From positions 1 through 7,588 of the forward strand of contig NHFS02000052.1 in assembly GCA_002171315.2 (NCBI GenBank): 7,588 bases of DNA. Reading direction: 5' to 3'. Positions 1 to 7,571 of this stretch are shown one piece after another. The stretch is from Euryarchaeota archaeon TMED117 (lineage in GTDB: Archaea > Thermoplasmatota > Poseidoniia > Poseidoniales > Poseidoniaceae). Made by a program: the position numbers and the translations under genes. How positions within the stretch are numbered: the stretch's first letter is position 1; every line of letters starts with the position of its first letter. Under the pieces are notes generated by a model that saw nothing but the letters and a program-made list of their open reading frames with translations, did no database searches and was not told the DNA's origin.

Positions 1-75
1 GAACCTGCATCGACCATTATACATCGCCTCAGAAAGCATGCGCTCTCTGAATAAACCGACTTGAATACCCTCCAT
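1..75 (-). CDS. Possible 5' end of a further gene, cut by the window edge (weak)
   Basis: On the minus strand an ATG at 75-73 opens a frame of 25 codons that reaches the window edge without a stop (it begins MEGIQVGLFRER). An in-frame TGA lies five codons upstream, so this ATG is about the earliest start. The stop of the surface-protein gene is 71 bases upstream, and TTTAA begins 29 bases before the ATG, a plausible TATA position for a leaderless archaeal transcript. Against it, 25 open codons occur often by chance, there is only a weak GGGA ahead of the start, and I recognise no family. Two plus-strand frames also end here (stops at 52-54 and 61-63) and could instead be the tail of a convergent gene. 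Confidence 0.25.
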   Translation of the reverse strand, partial: MEGIQVGLFRERMLSEAMYNGRCRF

Positions 76-146
76 AAGCGTTCCCAGTCAACCACGCGTT
101 AAACAGGGCTTGATTGGGGGATTTGTAGACAGCCAAAATCGAAGGT
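76..146. other. Spacer after the surface-protein gene; no terminator or RNA gene seen
   Basis: This stretch follows the TGA stop of the surface-protein gene. On the minus strand I find no stable hairpin followed by a T-run; the longest T-run is TTTT in GATTTTGG. A TTTAAC element at about 99-104 is the only A/T-rich candidate promoter element. Confidence 0.4.
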
Positions 147-3005
147 TCATCGACGACGGCTGATGATGAATCCAATAAGAACAAGGAGGACAAATCCGCC
201 ACCAGCAGCAAGAACTGTGGTGTCTTCTGCAAATCCAAAGAGAGATGGTTCAACATCACCGGTTACTTCGAATTGTTGATTGACTCGCCCGATTACACCA
301 ATTTCTTCTGGCTGGGCTGAAATTGTGAAATCGAATGTATCTTCAAATTCTGCATTGTACGGGGACTTCACAATAACCGTAATGATCTTACTTTCCCCTT
401 TGTCGATATAACACTCGAGTAAATCTGGCTTCACAGTGCACTCGTTGTCTGGATCATCGAGACTGATAATCCATCCTCGAAGGTTATCTGAAGCAAATAT
501 CTCGGTTTTCGTACGCACATTTCCATCGTTACGAATTTGGACATCAAACTCCAATCGATCGGGATATGTTATTTCGAACGAATCCTGGTCGGGCTGGAGG
601 ATTTGAAGGTTAAATATCTCTTTAACGCTCAATGAAACAGTTGCTGCTCCACTACGATTTGCTGCGTTTGATTTACTGGTTACGACAATATTCAGGTTGC
701 CGCCTTCGCCAGTCAGAGTCGCTTCATTGACTTCGATTTTGAGTTCAAGATAGACCTCGTATGGTCGGACATTGTGCCCTTGGCTGAGATTGAGTGTAAA
801 CAGCATCTCCTCCAAGGCTGCATCTGCAGTATTTTCAAGGTAAGGATCTCCCGATGCATCGGTAACGAAACGACTGTTGTTTTCATCCCAAATACCGTAA
901 CCAAATGGAACAGCTAACTCGTCACCAATAGGCAGCCCAGTTGAATAAATTGTTCGTGTTGCGATACCTGTGAGTCCAGTGAGTTCAATCACAGCGATAT
1001 CGTCGCCATTACCCATATTTCGCAACCAAAGACCAATTGTTTCATCATCACCAGGGGCGAGAATTAGTTCACCTGTACGACCATTGAGCCCACCATCTTC
1101 AAGACGGACATCCATGGCATAATCTCGTGTTGTAAGGAATGCAGTGAATTTCAATTCTCTCTGGTTGTCTGGGATACCATCTGAATCTTCATCGATACTG
1201 CTTGAGTCGCCTTTGTTGGTAACTCGGACAGTCAGCGTAGTATATTCATCCGTATCAGTCACCGTAACGACACAGAAAATTTGCTTGGACGTACGAGCGT
1301 CAACTGCAACTTCAGTAAATCGATTGCCTGCAACATCCTCAAAGTAGAAAGACCAACCCGGCGAGGCTGTTTGACTGATCACGCTGAGTCTGAAACTGTC
1401 TTCGACATTTCCTGTATTGTCAATTTCGAATGGGAATTTTACCTCGTTGTTCGTCTTTCCAGTTTGCGTCATTGCTGTCGAAATGACTTCAAATTCATGA
1501 ACTTCTGCAACCGAGACCGAGAGAGTTACATCATCATAGGCCTGACCGCCAGATGAAGGAGCAACTGAAAGAACAATGTTAACCACTTCAGTAGCGAGTG
1601 CATCGGTTGGTAGAGTGACTGTTACGTCGATGGTATCTTTTCGTTGAGGCGTGTGTTTTGAATCGAGTGAAACGACATTCTGGTCAAGATCTACAATCCA
1701 TCCCGCTGGAAGAGTGGAAGGTGTGATTCTGAAATTATCTACGCCATTACCTGTATTCTCAACAGTGACAGTGGTTGTAGCACTCGTGCCTGGTTCTATG
1801 TTGTTGAGTTGTGAGGAAGTTGTAGAGATGGTTGCACCAAATGATTGACCGACAATAATCGTTAGTTCTGAAATGCACTTGACTGTCGTCCCGTCCTTTC
1901 CTTGAATGGTGATTGTTTGCTCCTCTCCAGCTGTAACCGAGTCGTCAGGAGAAACTTTGAGATTGAATTCCTTGGTACCACTTCCACCACTGTAGGGAAG
2001 TAAGCCACTGGTGCCTCCGACGAATGCGACCCATCCGGCCTTTGGACCAGCGGCAGCGGCACGTATTGTCCAATCTGAATTTCCTTCATTGGTGAATATG
2101 GCTTTCAATGTTCCATCAGCATCAGGTTCGATACTCATTGTTGTTTTCGAAAGTGTAAGACTGCATTCTTTCAATACTGGAACTGTGATATCAAACTCTT
2201 GTGTATCGGAGGAGTTGCCTGTTGGATCAGAGGTTACTGTTCCAGTAATCTCCCAACAATACTTATCTGCTTCTTCTTCATTATCTACGTCCAAAGAAAC
2301 GATGACTTCTTCTGTCTCGTTTGCAGCAAGAGAGACGGATGTATCGGATAGACTAGGGGAAAGATCGCCTTGGTTTGAACAAGCCCCATCTGTAATTTCA
2401 TCAAGAACCAGGTTAACATCTGCTTGATTTTGACCGGTGTTTTCTACGACAAGAACCCATTCGGTTGTTTCTTCTCCGCCCCATGTTTTACTGGAGACTA
2501 CCATTGACAAATCAACGCCAAAGAGAGCGTTACCGGAACCATCACCAGCAGTTGTAGTCACTGTTGAGGTCTCGGTTGCAGGCTGACCCGGTACTTCTGG
2601 AGGCTCTGGAGATTCTGTTGCTGTAGCTGTGACGGTTGTATCACAAGATGATTCTGCATTGACTGTAAGCTGAACAGTCATGGTTGCTTCTTCATAGGAG
2701 CCCGATTCTATTGCGCCACTAATTTGAGTAATAGAGGAGGTATATGCGCCACATTCTTGAGTCCCTTCTTCCGCTGTGCTCAGTTGAACAGTTACTGCAG
2801 TTGATCCTTGATTGTAGACTCGAACAGTGTATTCACCTGACTCTCCTGGGTTGACATTTTGTGCTGAAGGATTGACTGTTAGCATTATGCTCGCATCTCG
2901 CCCTTCATCTGCAGAAACCACTGGAGCAGAGAGAGGCATCATGGAGAATAACATGAGCGAAATCAAGAAAATCGCAAAGTGTCTGCTGCCAGATGTGCTC
3001 GTCAA
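147..3005 (-). CDS. Exported, membrane-anchored multi-module Ig-like (NEW3/COG1470-type) surface protein
   Basis: No enzymatic motif is visible; this looks like a structural or adhesive surface protein. Residues are numbered from the upstream TTG at 3047. I prefer the TTG at 3005 (residue 15), because AGGAGAGGG lies 6 bases before it and the signal peptide is then compact: FAIFLISLMLFSMM, with likely cleavage after VVSA (residue 46). The outer part has about seven beta-sandwich modules, roughly 50-140, 175-290, 291-400, 402-514, 517-640, 642-808 and 811-928. A Pro/Thr-rich linker at 145-165 follows the first. Most modules repeat an N-x-G-N/Q turn (203, 320, 431, 544, 677, 840), and several a Gly-Trp motif (Trp339, 450, 565, 859), as in NEW3 (NPCBM-associated) domains. 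An Asp-rich DEDSDGIPDNQ loop sits at about 619-629. Residues 943-963 form a membrane helix followed by a terminal RRR. The stop is TGA. It lies downstream of the protease gene in the same direction, probably in one transcription unit. The fold and location are well supported, the function is not known. Confidence 0.9.
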   Translation of the reverse strand: MTSTSGSRHFAIFLISLMLFSMMPLSAPVVSADEGRDASIMLTVNPSAQNVNPGESGEYTVRVYNQGSTAVTVQLSTAEEGTQECGAYTSSITQISGAIESGSYEEATMTVQLTVNAESSCDTTVTATATESPEPPEVPGQPATETSTVTTTAGDGSGNALFGVDLSMVVSSKTWGGEETTEWVLVVENTGQNQADVNLVLDEITDGACSNQGDLSPSLSDTSVSLAANETEEVIVSLDVDNEEEADKYCWEITGTVTSDPTGNSSDTQEFDITVPVLKECSLTLSKTTMSIEPDADGTLKAIFTNEGNSDWTIRAAAAGPKAGWVAFVGGTSGLLPYSGGSGTKEFNLKVSPDDSVTAGEEQTITIQGKDGTTVKCISELTIIVGQSFGATISTTSSQLNNIEPGTSATTTVTVENTGNGVDNFRITPSTLPAGWIVDLDQNVVSLDSKHTPQRKDTIDVTVTLPTDALATEVVNIVLSVAPSSGGQAYDDVTLSVSVAEVHEFEVISTAMTQTGKTNNEVKFPFEIDNTGNVEDSFRLSVISQTASPGWSFYFEDVAGNRFTEVAVDARTSKQIFCVVTVTDTDEYTTLTVRVTNKGDSSSIDEDSDGIPDNQRELKFTAFLTTRDYAMDVRLEDGGLNGRTGELILAPGDDETIGLWLRNMGNGDDIAVIELTGLTGIATRTIYSTGLPIGDELAVPFGYGIWDENNSRFVTDASGDPYLENTADAALEEMLFTLNLSQGHNVRPYEVYLELKIEVNEATLTGEGGNLNIVVTSKSNAANRSGAATVSLSVKEIFNLQILQPDQDSFEITYPDRLEFDVQIRNDGNVRTKTEIFASDNLRGWIISLDDPDNECTVKPDLLECYIDKGESKIITVIVKSPYNAEFEDTFDFTISAQPEEIGVIGRVNQQFEVTGDVEPSLFGFAEDTTVLAAGGGFVLLVLIGFIISRRR

Positions 3006-3011
3006 GAATAT

Positions 3012-3020
3012 CCCTCTCCT
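3012..3020 (-). promoter_or_regulatory. Shine-Dalgarno site favouring the TTG start at 3005 of the surface-protein gene
   Basis: The minus strand reads AGGAGAGGG, ending 6 bases before a TTG codon at 3005-3003; the GGAG core is 10 bases before it. Use of this start gives a normal short signal-peptide N-region (TSTSGSRH) before the hydrophobic core. The alternatives are TTG at 3047, preceded by AGGAAAGGA at 3055-3063, and GTG at 3026 with no good site. The upstream TTG cannot be excluded; it would add 14 residues. Confidence 0.6.
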
Positions 3021-3072
3021 ATTCACGGGGAGGTGTTGACCTATCAAAAGGATGTCCTTTCCTGTTCACGAA

Positions 3073-6000
3073 TTATGCAAGAACAAACTGTTCGACGCTC
3101 GCTCCACAATTTGCGCATGCTTCAAGACTTTCAACATCGCAATTTTCAGTACCATTTCTGTGATACCGAGCACCACAACCAGGACATCCTTGCATTGGTC
3201 CTGTAATTTGTCCTCTGCACGACCAGCACATGAGCGCTGATTGTTGTTGAACGACGGGTGGAACGGTTTTTTGTTCCGGAGCAATGACACCTGATTCTTT
3301 CTTGGTGCGAGTGAGAAGAACACCAAGAAGAACAATTGCAAACAGAATAATTCCAATGCTTGAGTACACGAGCGTCTGGCTATTCGAGGAAGATTCGCTA
3401 AAAGTAGCAGTAATGTCGATATCAACATTTGTCGTTGGATTGGCCACTTCTTGTGTTCCCGTAAGTTGGAATGTTAGTTGCTGTGTACCAGTGGCTGATC
3501 CCGATATTACCACAGTAAATTGCTGTGAATCACCTGCGACCATGTTGACAATATCTTCCTCTACAAGGGCTGCGGTTAGACCGTCGCTGGTCTGGATTTC
3601 AAGTCTATGTGAAAGAGGAACGTTGCCAGTATTTGTCAAACGAACCTGAAGTGTTCCAGAACCAGAATCATCAATGCTTGAAAGCCCAGTAATTTTCCAA
3701 TCAACACCTCGGCTTTCAGCAACGAGGAGGCTTGTTTCCTCAGTGAGTGAAACTTCATCTCCTGAAAGTGTGAAACTAAAATCAGGTTGTGAACCGACTT
3801 CTACAGTTGGTGGTATGATGATCGAACAAACAACCGGCACAACATCGCCCGATGCAACTTGAGTCACATCGAGACAATCCCCAAAGAGACCTTGCGAAAG
3901 AGAGATTGAAACATCAGGCCTCCATATTGTTTCAGCATCGTTGGTCAGAAGCCAGGTGAAGGTCAGTTCCTGATCTGCAGGATGTGACCCTGGGCCAAAT
4001 GGATGATCGAAACTACGGCCATCTTCGAAATCCAAACTCTTGAATGTTAATTCTGGCTGTGGTAAAGCCAGAACTTCGAGTTCGCTAGTCCATGAATATC
4101 GATCTGAGCCATTGTCTAAATTAAGCGTGATTTGGCCGGAAAGAGCGTCACCATTTCCGACTATGCTGATGAGGATATTTTTCGAATTATCCGTCCATGC
4201 CATCTCAATTGGCTGAAGTGTAGATTGTACTTGCCAACCCGTTGGTAACGACATGCTGGGCTCGAATGTGATATCGACGTTTCCTCTGTTTTCAATCGTA
4301 AACAAGAGATTGACTGTTGCGTCTGGACGGGGTGTTCCAATTCCAGATTCCAGTAAAATTTCAACCTCACGGACTTCCTTTATTCGAATTGGAATATCAA
4401 TCTCCCATGTTTGAGAAGGATCTGTTTGAGAGATAGCTGTCAGGCTTACCATGCGCTCTGCCCCCGCAGCAGTGGATACTTGCGGCGGGATGAATTGCAA
4501 TTCAACATCCTTCTGACCTTGTTTTGCAATCAGACCAGTCGAACCAGACGATGCTCCAGGCTCGCTACCAAGATCTTGGAATCCAGCACTCCATCCAGAT
4601 GGGGCTTCCAAAAATAAATCGTATCCGATTTCGGTATTTCCGTCATTGTAAACTCGAACCGATAAGTTGGTTGGATTAGCAGGATGAACTGGAACAATCG
4701 TGTAATCATACTCGATTCTGAATTCTGGAATATCCAATACATGAAGGTACAATTGATACGGATACGTAATGCCATTATCAACATCAATTCCAACGAGATC
4801 GATTTGATACATTCCTGGCTCTGGGGCTTCAGGATAAACAATTGTAACTGCGATGGAAGCCTTGCCTTTTCCTTGGAGTGTGAAATTTGAAGCAGTCATA
4901 CCCACATACCAAGGTACGCTTGTTCCATCAGACACACGGTACACTCCAAGAATATCTATCGACGCATTTGTTTCCAACAATGCTGTATTTTCAAGGGTTA
5001 AATCCCAAGAAGCGGTTGTCTGGCTTGCATATTGAACCGTTTGTTCAGTCACATTTGACGTCACTTTAACACCCGGTGCAGTGACGTCAACGATTGTCGT
5101 GAGAAGGTTGTTGTTCTCTTGAATTTCATCAATTGCATCATCAGGGTCAATTCTCATTTCAAGTGTTGCAGTTCCAGATTGTGTTGGCGTCCAGTACCAT
5201 GTTGACTGTCGTGAAGCACCTGGATTGATATCAACGGTTTTCCGATCTTCTTCAACACCATCGATGACAAAAGCAAGATCTACAGATTCTGCCTTGATGT
5301 TTCCAGCATTGAACACTTCTGTAGTCAATCGGACCTGATCACCAACTTGTGGGATTGAGACATTGAGGAGCATCGAATTGGCGACGACTTGAGGATCTGG
5401 GCGTAAATCGTTCACACCTTGACCTGATACTGCAATGGCGAAGGGTTGCGTGTTGCTTCCCCCATGCAGTCCATCTTTGACTCGAACAGTCCAAATTCCT
5501 TTCATTGCAGCATCGATAAGCACAACCTCGAGATTGTTTACGTCATCTTTTGTGCCACCAGTAGTAGAGCGGCCACTCGCAAAATCATTTCCAAGATAGA
5601 TTGTACCATCTGGGGATTCGACTTCTAAATCCAAATCATTAACGAGTTGATTACTGGAAAATCGACTTCCACGAGCATCGGACCATGCAAGTACTGTTTT
5701 CAGTTGTGAATTAGCAAATGTTACATTGAAAACATACGATTTAGATTGGCCCGTATTGGACAATACTGACCGGTCATCGACCCAAATCCCGCGCCCCTGT
5801 GAAGGAGCAAGCGTTTCTTTGAGATTTACTCGCCCCCACCCTTCATCGTTATTTGGAATATCTCGGCTATTGATGTCTTGAGCCCCGAGAACCAACAGTG
5901 CTTTGATCAAAGCGCCCTGAGGTGAAGGACGTTGAGCGATTTCGAGGAGATATTCACGAACAAGAGCAGAAGCACCTGCTGCGTTTGGTGTCGCCATCGA

Positions 6001-7557
6001 AGTACCAGTATACTCGAGATACCATGTTGATTGCCAGGAGGACCCTCCAGTGTCTTGTGCCTCTTGAGCACGACATGAACGGATATAGCCACCAGGTGCG
6101 ATGATATCGGGTTTAATTCGCCCATCATCTGTAGGTCCGCGAGATGAACCCGACATCAAGTTATCAGGAGCGCCATTGTATCTTCCTTGATGATTGCCTA
6201 CAGTTATGCTGTTTTTTGCAGTGGACGGAGAGCCCACGGTACCTGCATTTGGACCATCGTTACCAGCTGCAAAGAGAATTGTTAGACCTTCAACACCATT
6301 GTAGACACGATCATAATTGTTGGCTCTATCATCAACATCCTCTGATTCAGAGGTATACTTGCCTTGGTTTGATGCTGCCGAGGATCCCCACGAATTGGTA
6401 TGGATACGAGCACCAGAATTGTATGCTGTATTGAGAAGATAATTGAGTGAAGGCGATTGGAAGTTGCCTGTGTTATCATTCTCCATTGCTTGGAAATACA
6501 GTTCAGCATCAGGAGCGACGCCGGCATAGCCGCCTTTGCTGCCGTCCCCAAGTACAGTACAAGCAACGTGAGTCCCATGTCCAGAGTGCTTGTCTGCAGT
6601 GGATCCATCTCCAATAACGTCAAAATTACCAACAACACGTGTGCCGAAATCGCCGTGATCTTCATCCAATCCTGAATCAGCAACTGCTACTATTTGCCCA
6701 GAGCCATCGAGATCTGTTGTAAAATATGAACGCATTGTTGTGATCTTCATATGATTCTTTGATTGGTCGTTACTGAACGCCATTTGGGGCTCGTAACGCA
6801 ACCACATGACCGAGGGTTGACGGACAATATCGAGGACATCATCGACGAAAAGAAGACCCCTGTATCTTCCATCATCCAACTTAACGACATCATCCATAGC
6901 GAGAGTAGCAACATCGTTGATATCTTGTTCAATGGTTGAACCAAGTGAATCTTCTATCGAGATTACATCGAGTGTTTGTTCGTCTCTCCACCCTTCAAGA
7001 CGTATCTCTTGTCCAACAAGAGTTGCAGTTCCCTGTTCAAACAGCATGGTATCGAGGAAGACATCGTCAAGGAACATAGCCAATGGAACGAGGAGTTGAC
7101 CCTCGATTCCGTCAACACCCATTACTGAATTGAACCCATCCACGGTCCCTTGTACAAGGAAGCCAGAAGGTGAAATATATTCTCGAACTTCAATACCTTG
7201 AACCTCAGAAAGTTCTGAGCGCACATCGATCAGATTACGCTCGTTATTCACAAGGAAAAGTCGGACATCATTACGAGGTTCAAGAACGTCACTGGATAAA
7301 GGCCGTGAGGTTTCCAGCCCCTGTATCGTAAACACCCCTATTCGCGAATCGGCTTCTATTGCCCGTTGTTCCTGTGCAACAGTTGAATCAAGTTCTCCAA
7401 CAAAATCAGAATAAGCATCTGTCCGGATAGAGAATTGTTCAAATTCATCACCAACCAGAGAGGTTGATTCCTCTGGTTCTGTTTGGATGAAACTACTCCA
7501 AGGACTCAACAAAAGAATCAGCAAGATTCCGAGTGCTGGCCTCCATTGATGTCTCAT
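3073..7557 (-). CDS. Membrane-anchored subtilisin-like (S8, KP-43-type) serine protease with CARDB and NEW3-like modules and a C-terminal zinc-binding tail
   Basis: Predicted secreted, membrane-tethered endopeptidase. Residues are numbered from the GTG at 7560; the preferred start is the ATG one codon later, because GGAGGAG lies 7 bases before it. Residues 1-25 form a signal sequence (basic start, then ALGILLILLL). About 30-262 is a prodomain. About 285-585 is the S8 domain: Asp295 (VAVADSGLDEDH), His328 (HSGHGTHVAC), oxyanion Asn434 (FAAGNDGPN) and Ser521 (YTGTSMATPN), so the catalytic set is complete. About 590-715 (VLAWSDARG, NDLDLEVESPDG, GIWTVRVKDG) matches the C-terminal beta-barrel of KP-43 subtilases. 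About 724-824 is CARDB, ending in the typical DAIDEIQENNN. About 830-1390 holds further Ig-like modules, two with the NEW3-style Gly-Trp motif (Trp990, Trp1109). About 1397-1417 is a membrane helix followed by RTKK, implying an inner tail. That tail (1445-1485) carries seven Cys and one His in a C4HC3 zinc pattern. The gene ends in TAA, 67 bases before the preferred start of the next gene. Class is very secure; substrate is unknown. Confidence 0.95.
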   Translation of the reverse strand: MRHQWRPALGILLILLLSPWSSFIQTEPEESTSLVGDEFEQFSIRTDAYSDFVGELDSTVAQEQRAIEADSRIGVFTIQGLETSRPLSSDVLEPRNDVRLFLVNNERNLIDVRSELSEVQGIEVREYISPSGFLVQGTVDGFNSVMGVDGIEGQLLVPLAMFLDDVFLDTMLFEQGTATLVGQEIRLEGWRDEQTLDVISIEDSLGSTIEQDINDVATLAMDDVVKLDDGRYRGLLFVDDVLDIVRQPSVMWLRYEPQMAFSNDQSKNHMKITTMRSYFTTDLDGSGQIVAVADSGLDEDHGDFGTRVVGNFDVIGDGSTADKHSGHGTHVACTVLGDGSKGGYAGVAPDAELYFQAMENDNTGNFQSPSLNYLLNTAYNSGARIHTNSWGSSAASNQGKYTSESEDVDDRANNYDRVYNGVEGLTILFAAGNDGPNAGTVGSPSTAKNSITVGNHQGRYNGAPDNLMSGSSRGPTDDGRIKPDIIAPGGYIRSCRAQEAQDTGGSSWQSTWYLEYTGTSMATPNAAGASALVREYLLEIAQRPSPQGALIKALLVLGAQDINSRDIPNNDEGWGRVNLKETLAPSQGRGIWVDDRSVLSNTGQSKSYVFNVTFANSQLKTVLAWSDARGSRFSSNQLVNDLDLEVESPDGTIYLGNDFASGRSTTGGTKDDVNNLEVVLIDAAMKGIWTVRVKDGLHGGSNTQPFAIAVSGQGVNDLRPDPQVVANSMLLNVSIPQVGDQVRLTTEVFNAGNIKAESVDLAFVIDGVEEDRKTVDINPGASRQSTWYWTPTQSGTATLEMRIDPDDAIDEIQENNNLLTTIVDVTAPGVKVTSNVTEQTVQYASQTTASWDLTLENTALLETNASIDILGVYRVSDGTSVPWYVGMTASNFTLQGKGKASIAVTIVYPEAPEPGMYQIDLVGIDVDNGITYPYQLYLHVLDIPEFRIEYDYTIVPVHPANPTNLSVRVYNDGNTEIGYDLFLEAPSGWSAGFQDLGSEPGASSGSTGLIAKQGQKDVELQFIPPQVSTAAGAERMVSLTAISQTDPSQTWEIDIPIRIKEVREVEILLESGIGTPRPDATVNLLFTIENRGNVDITFEPSMSLPTGWQVQSTLQPIEMAWTDNSKNILISIVGNGDALSGQITLNLDNGSDRYSWTSELEVLALPQPELTFKSLDFEDGRSFDHPFGPGSHPADQELTFTWLLTNDAETIWRPDVSISLSQGLFGDCLDVTQVASGDVVPVVCSIIIPPTVEVGSQPDFSFTLSGDEVSLTEETSLLVAESRGVDWKITGLSSIDDSGSGTLQVRLTNTGNVPLSHRLEIQTSDGLTAALVEEDIVNMVAGDSQQFTVVISGSATGTQQLTFQLTGTQEVANPTTNVDIDITATFSESSSNSQTLVYSSIGIILFAIVLLGVLLTRTKKESGVIAPEQKTVPPVVQQQSALMCWSCRGQITGPMQGCPGCGARYHRNGTENCDVESLEACANCGASVEQFVLA

Positions 7558-7564
7558 CACACTT

Positions 7565-7571
7565 CTCCTCC
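7565..7571 (-). promoter_or_regulatory. Shine-Dalgarno site of the protease gene
   Basis: The minus strand reads GGAGGAG here. It is 4 bases before the GTG at 7560 and 7 bases before the in-frame ATG at 7557. The longer spacing fits translation initiation better, so this site favours the ATG. Only 17 bases remain upstream of it in the window, so the promoter is not visible. The minus-strand sequence opens with TAAATG at the edge, which is too little to call a TATA box. Confidence 0.8.

Noticed and set aside
1..60. A tRNA on the minus strand cut by the edge, because the strand ends in GCAGGTTC, like a T-arm start.
   Set aside because: Fitting the anticodon arm upstream gives either no T at position 33 or a mismatched stem with a pyrimidine at position 37, so no cloverleaf forms.
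29..259. A 76-codon minus-strand frame running through the end of the surface-protein gene.
   Set aside because: Most of it overlaps the membrane-helix coding region of the surface protein in another frame, and its composition fits a shadow frame; no ribosome-binding site or family is recognisable.
2011..2427. A 138-codon plus-strand frame opposite the surface-protein gene.
   Set aside because: It is antisense to a well-supported coding region, has no clear start signal, and gives Ser/Val-rich low-information sequence expected from the reverse complement.
3071..3077. CATAATT on the minus strand as a TATA box for the surface-protein gene.
   Set aside because: It overlaps the stop codon of the protease gene, is short, and lacks a purine-rich BRE-like flank. 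It is positioned only for the less likely TTG at 3047.
6282..6683. A 133-codon minus-strand frame inside the protease gene.
   Set aside because: It lies wholly within the catalytic-domain coding region, which has intact S8 motifs in the main frame. It is a shadow.
3073..7560. Repeated modules as a sign of recent DNA repeats, CRISPR or a mobile element.
   Set aside because: The modules are similar only at the level of protein motifs; I see no near-identical DNA repeats, spacers, terminal inverted repeats or transposase.
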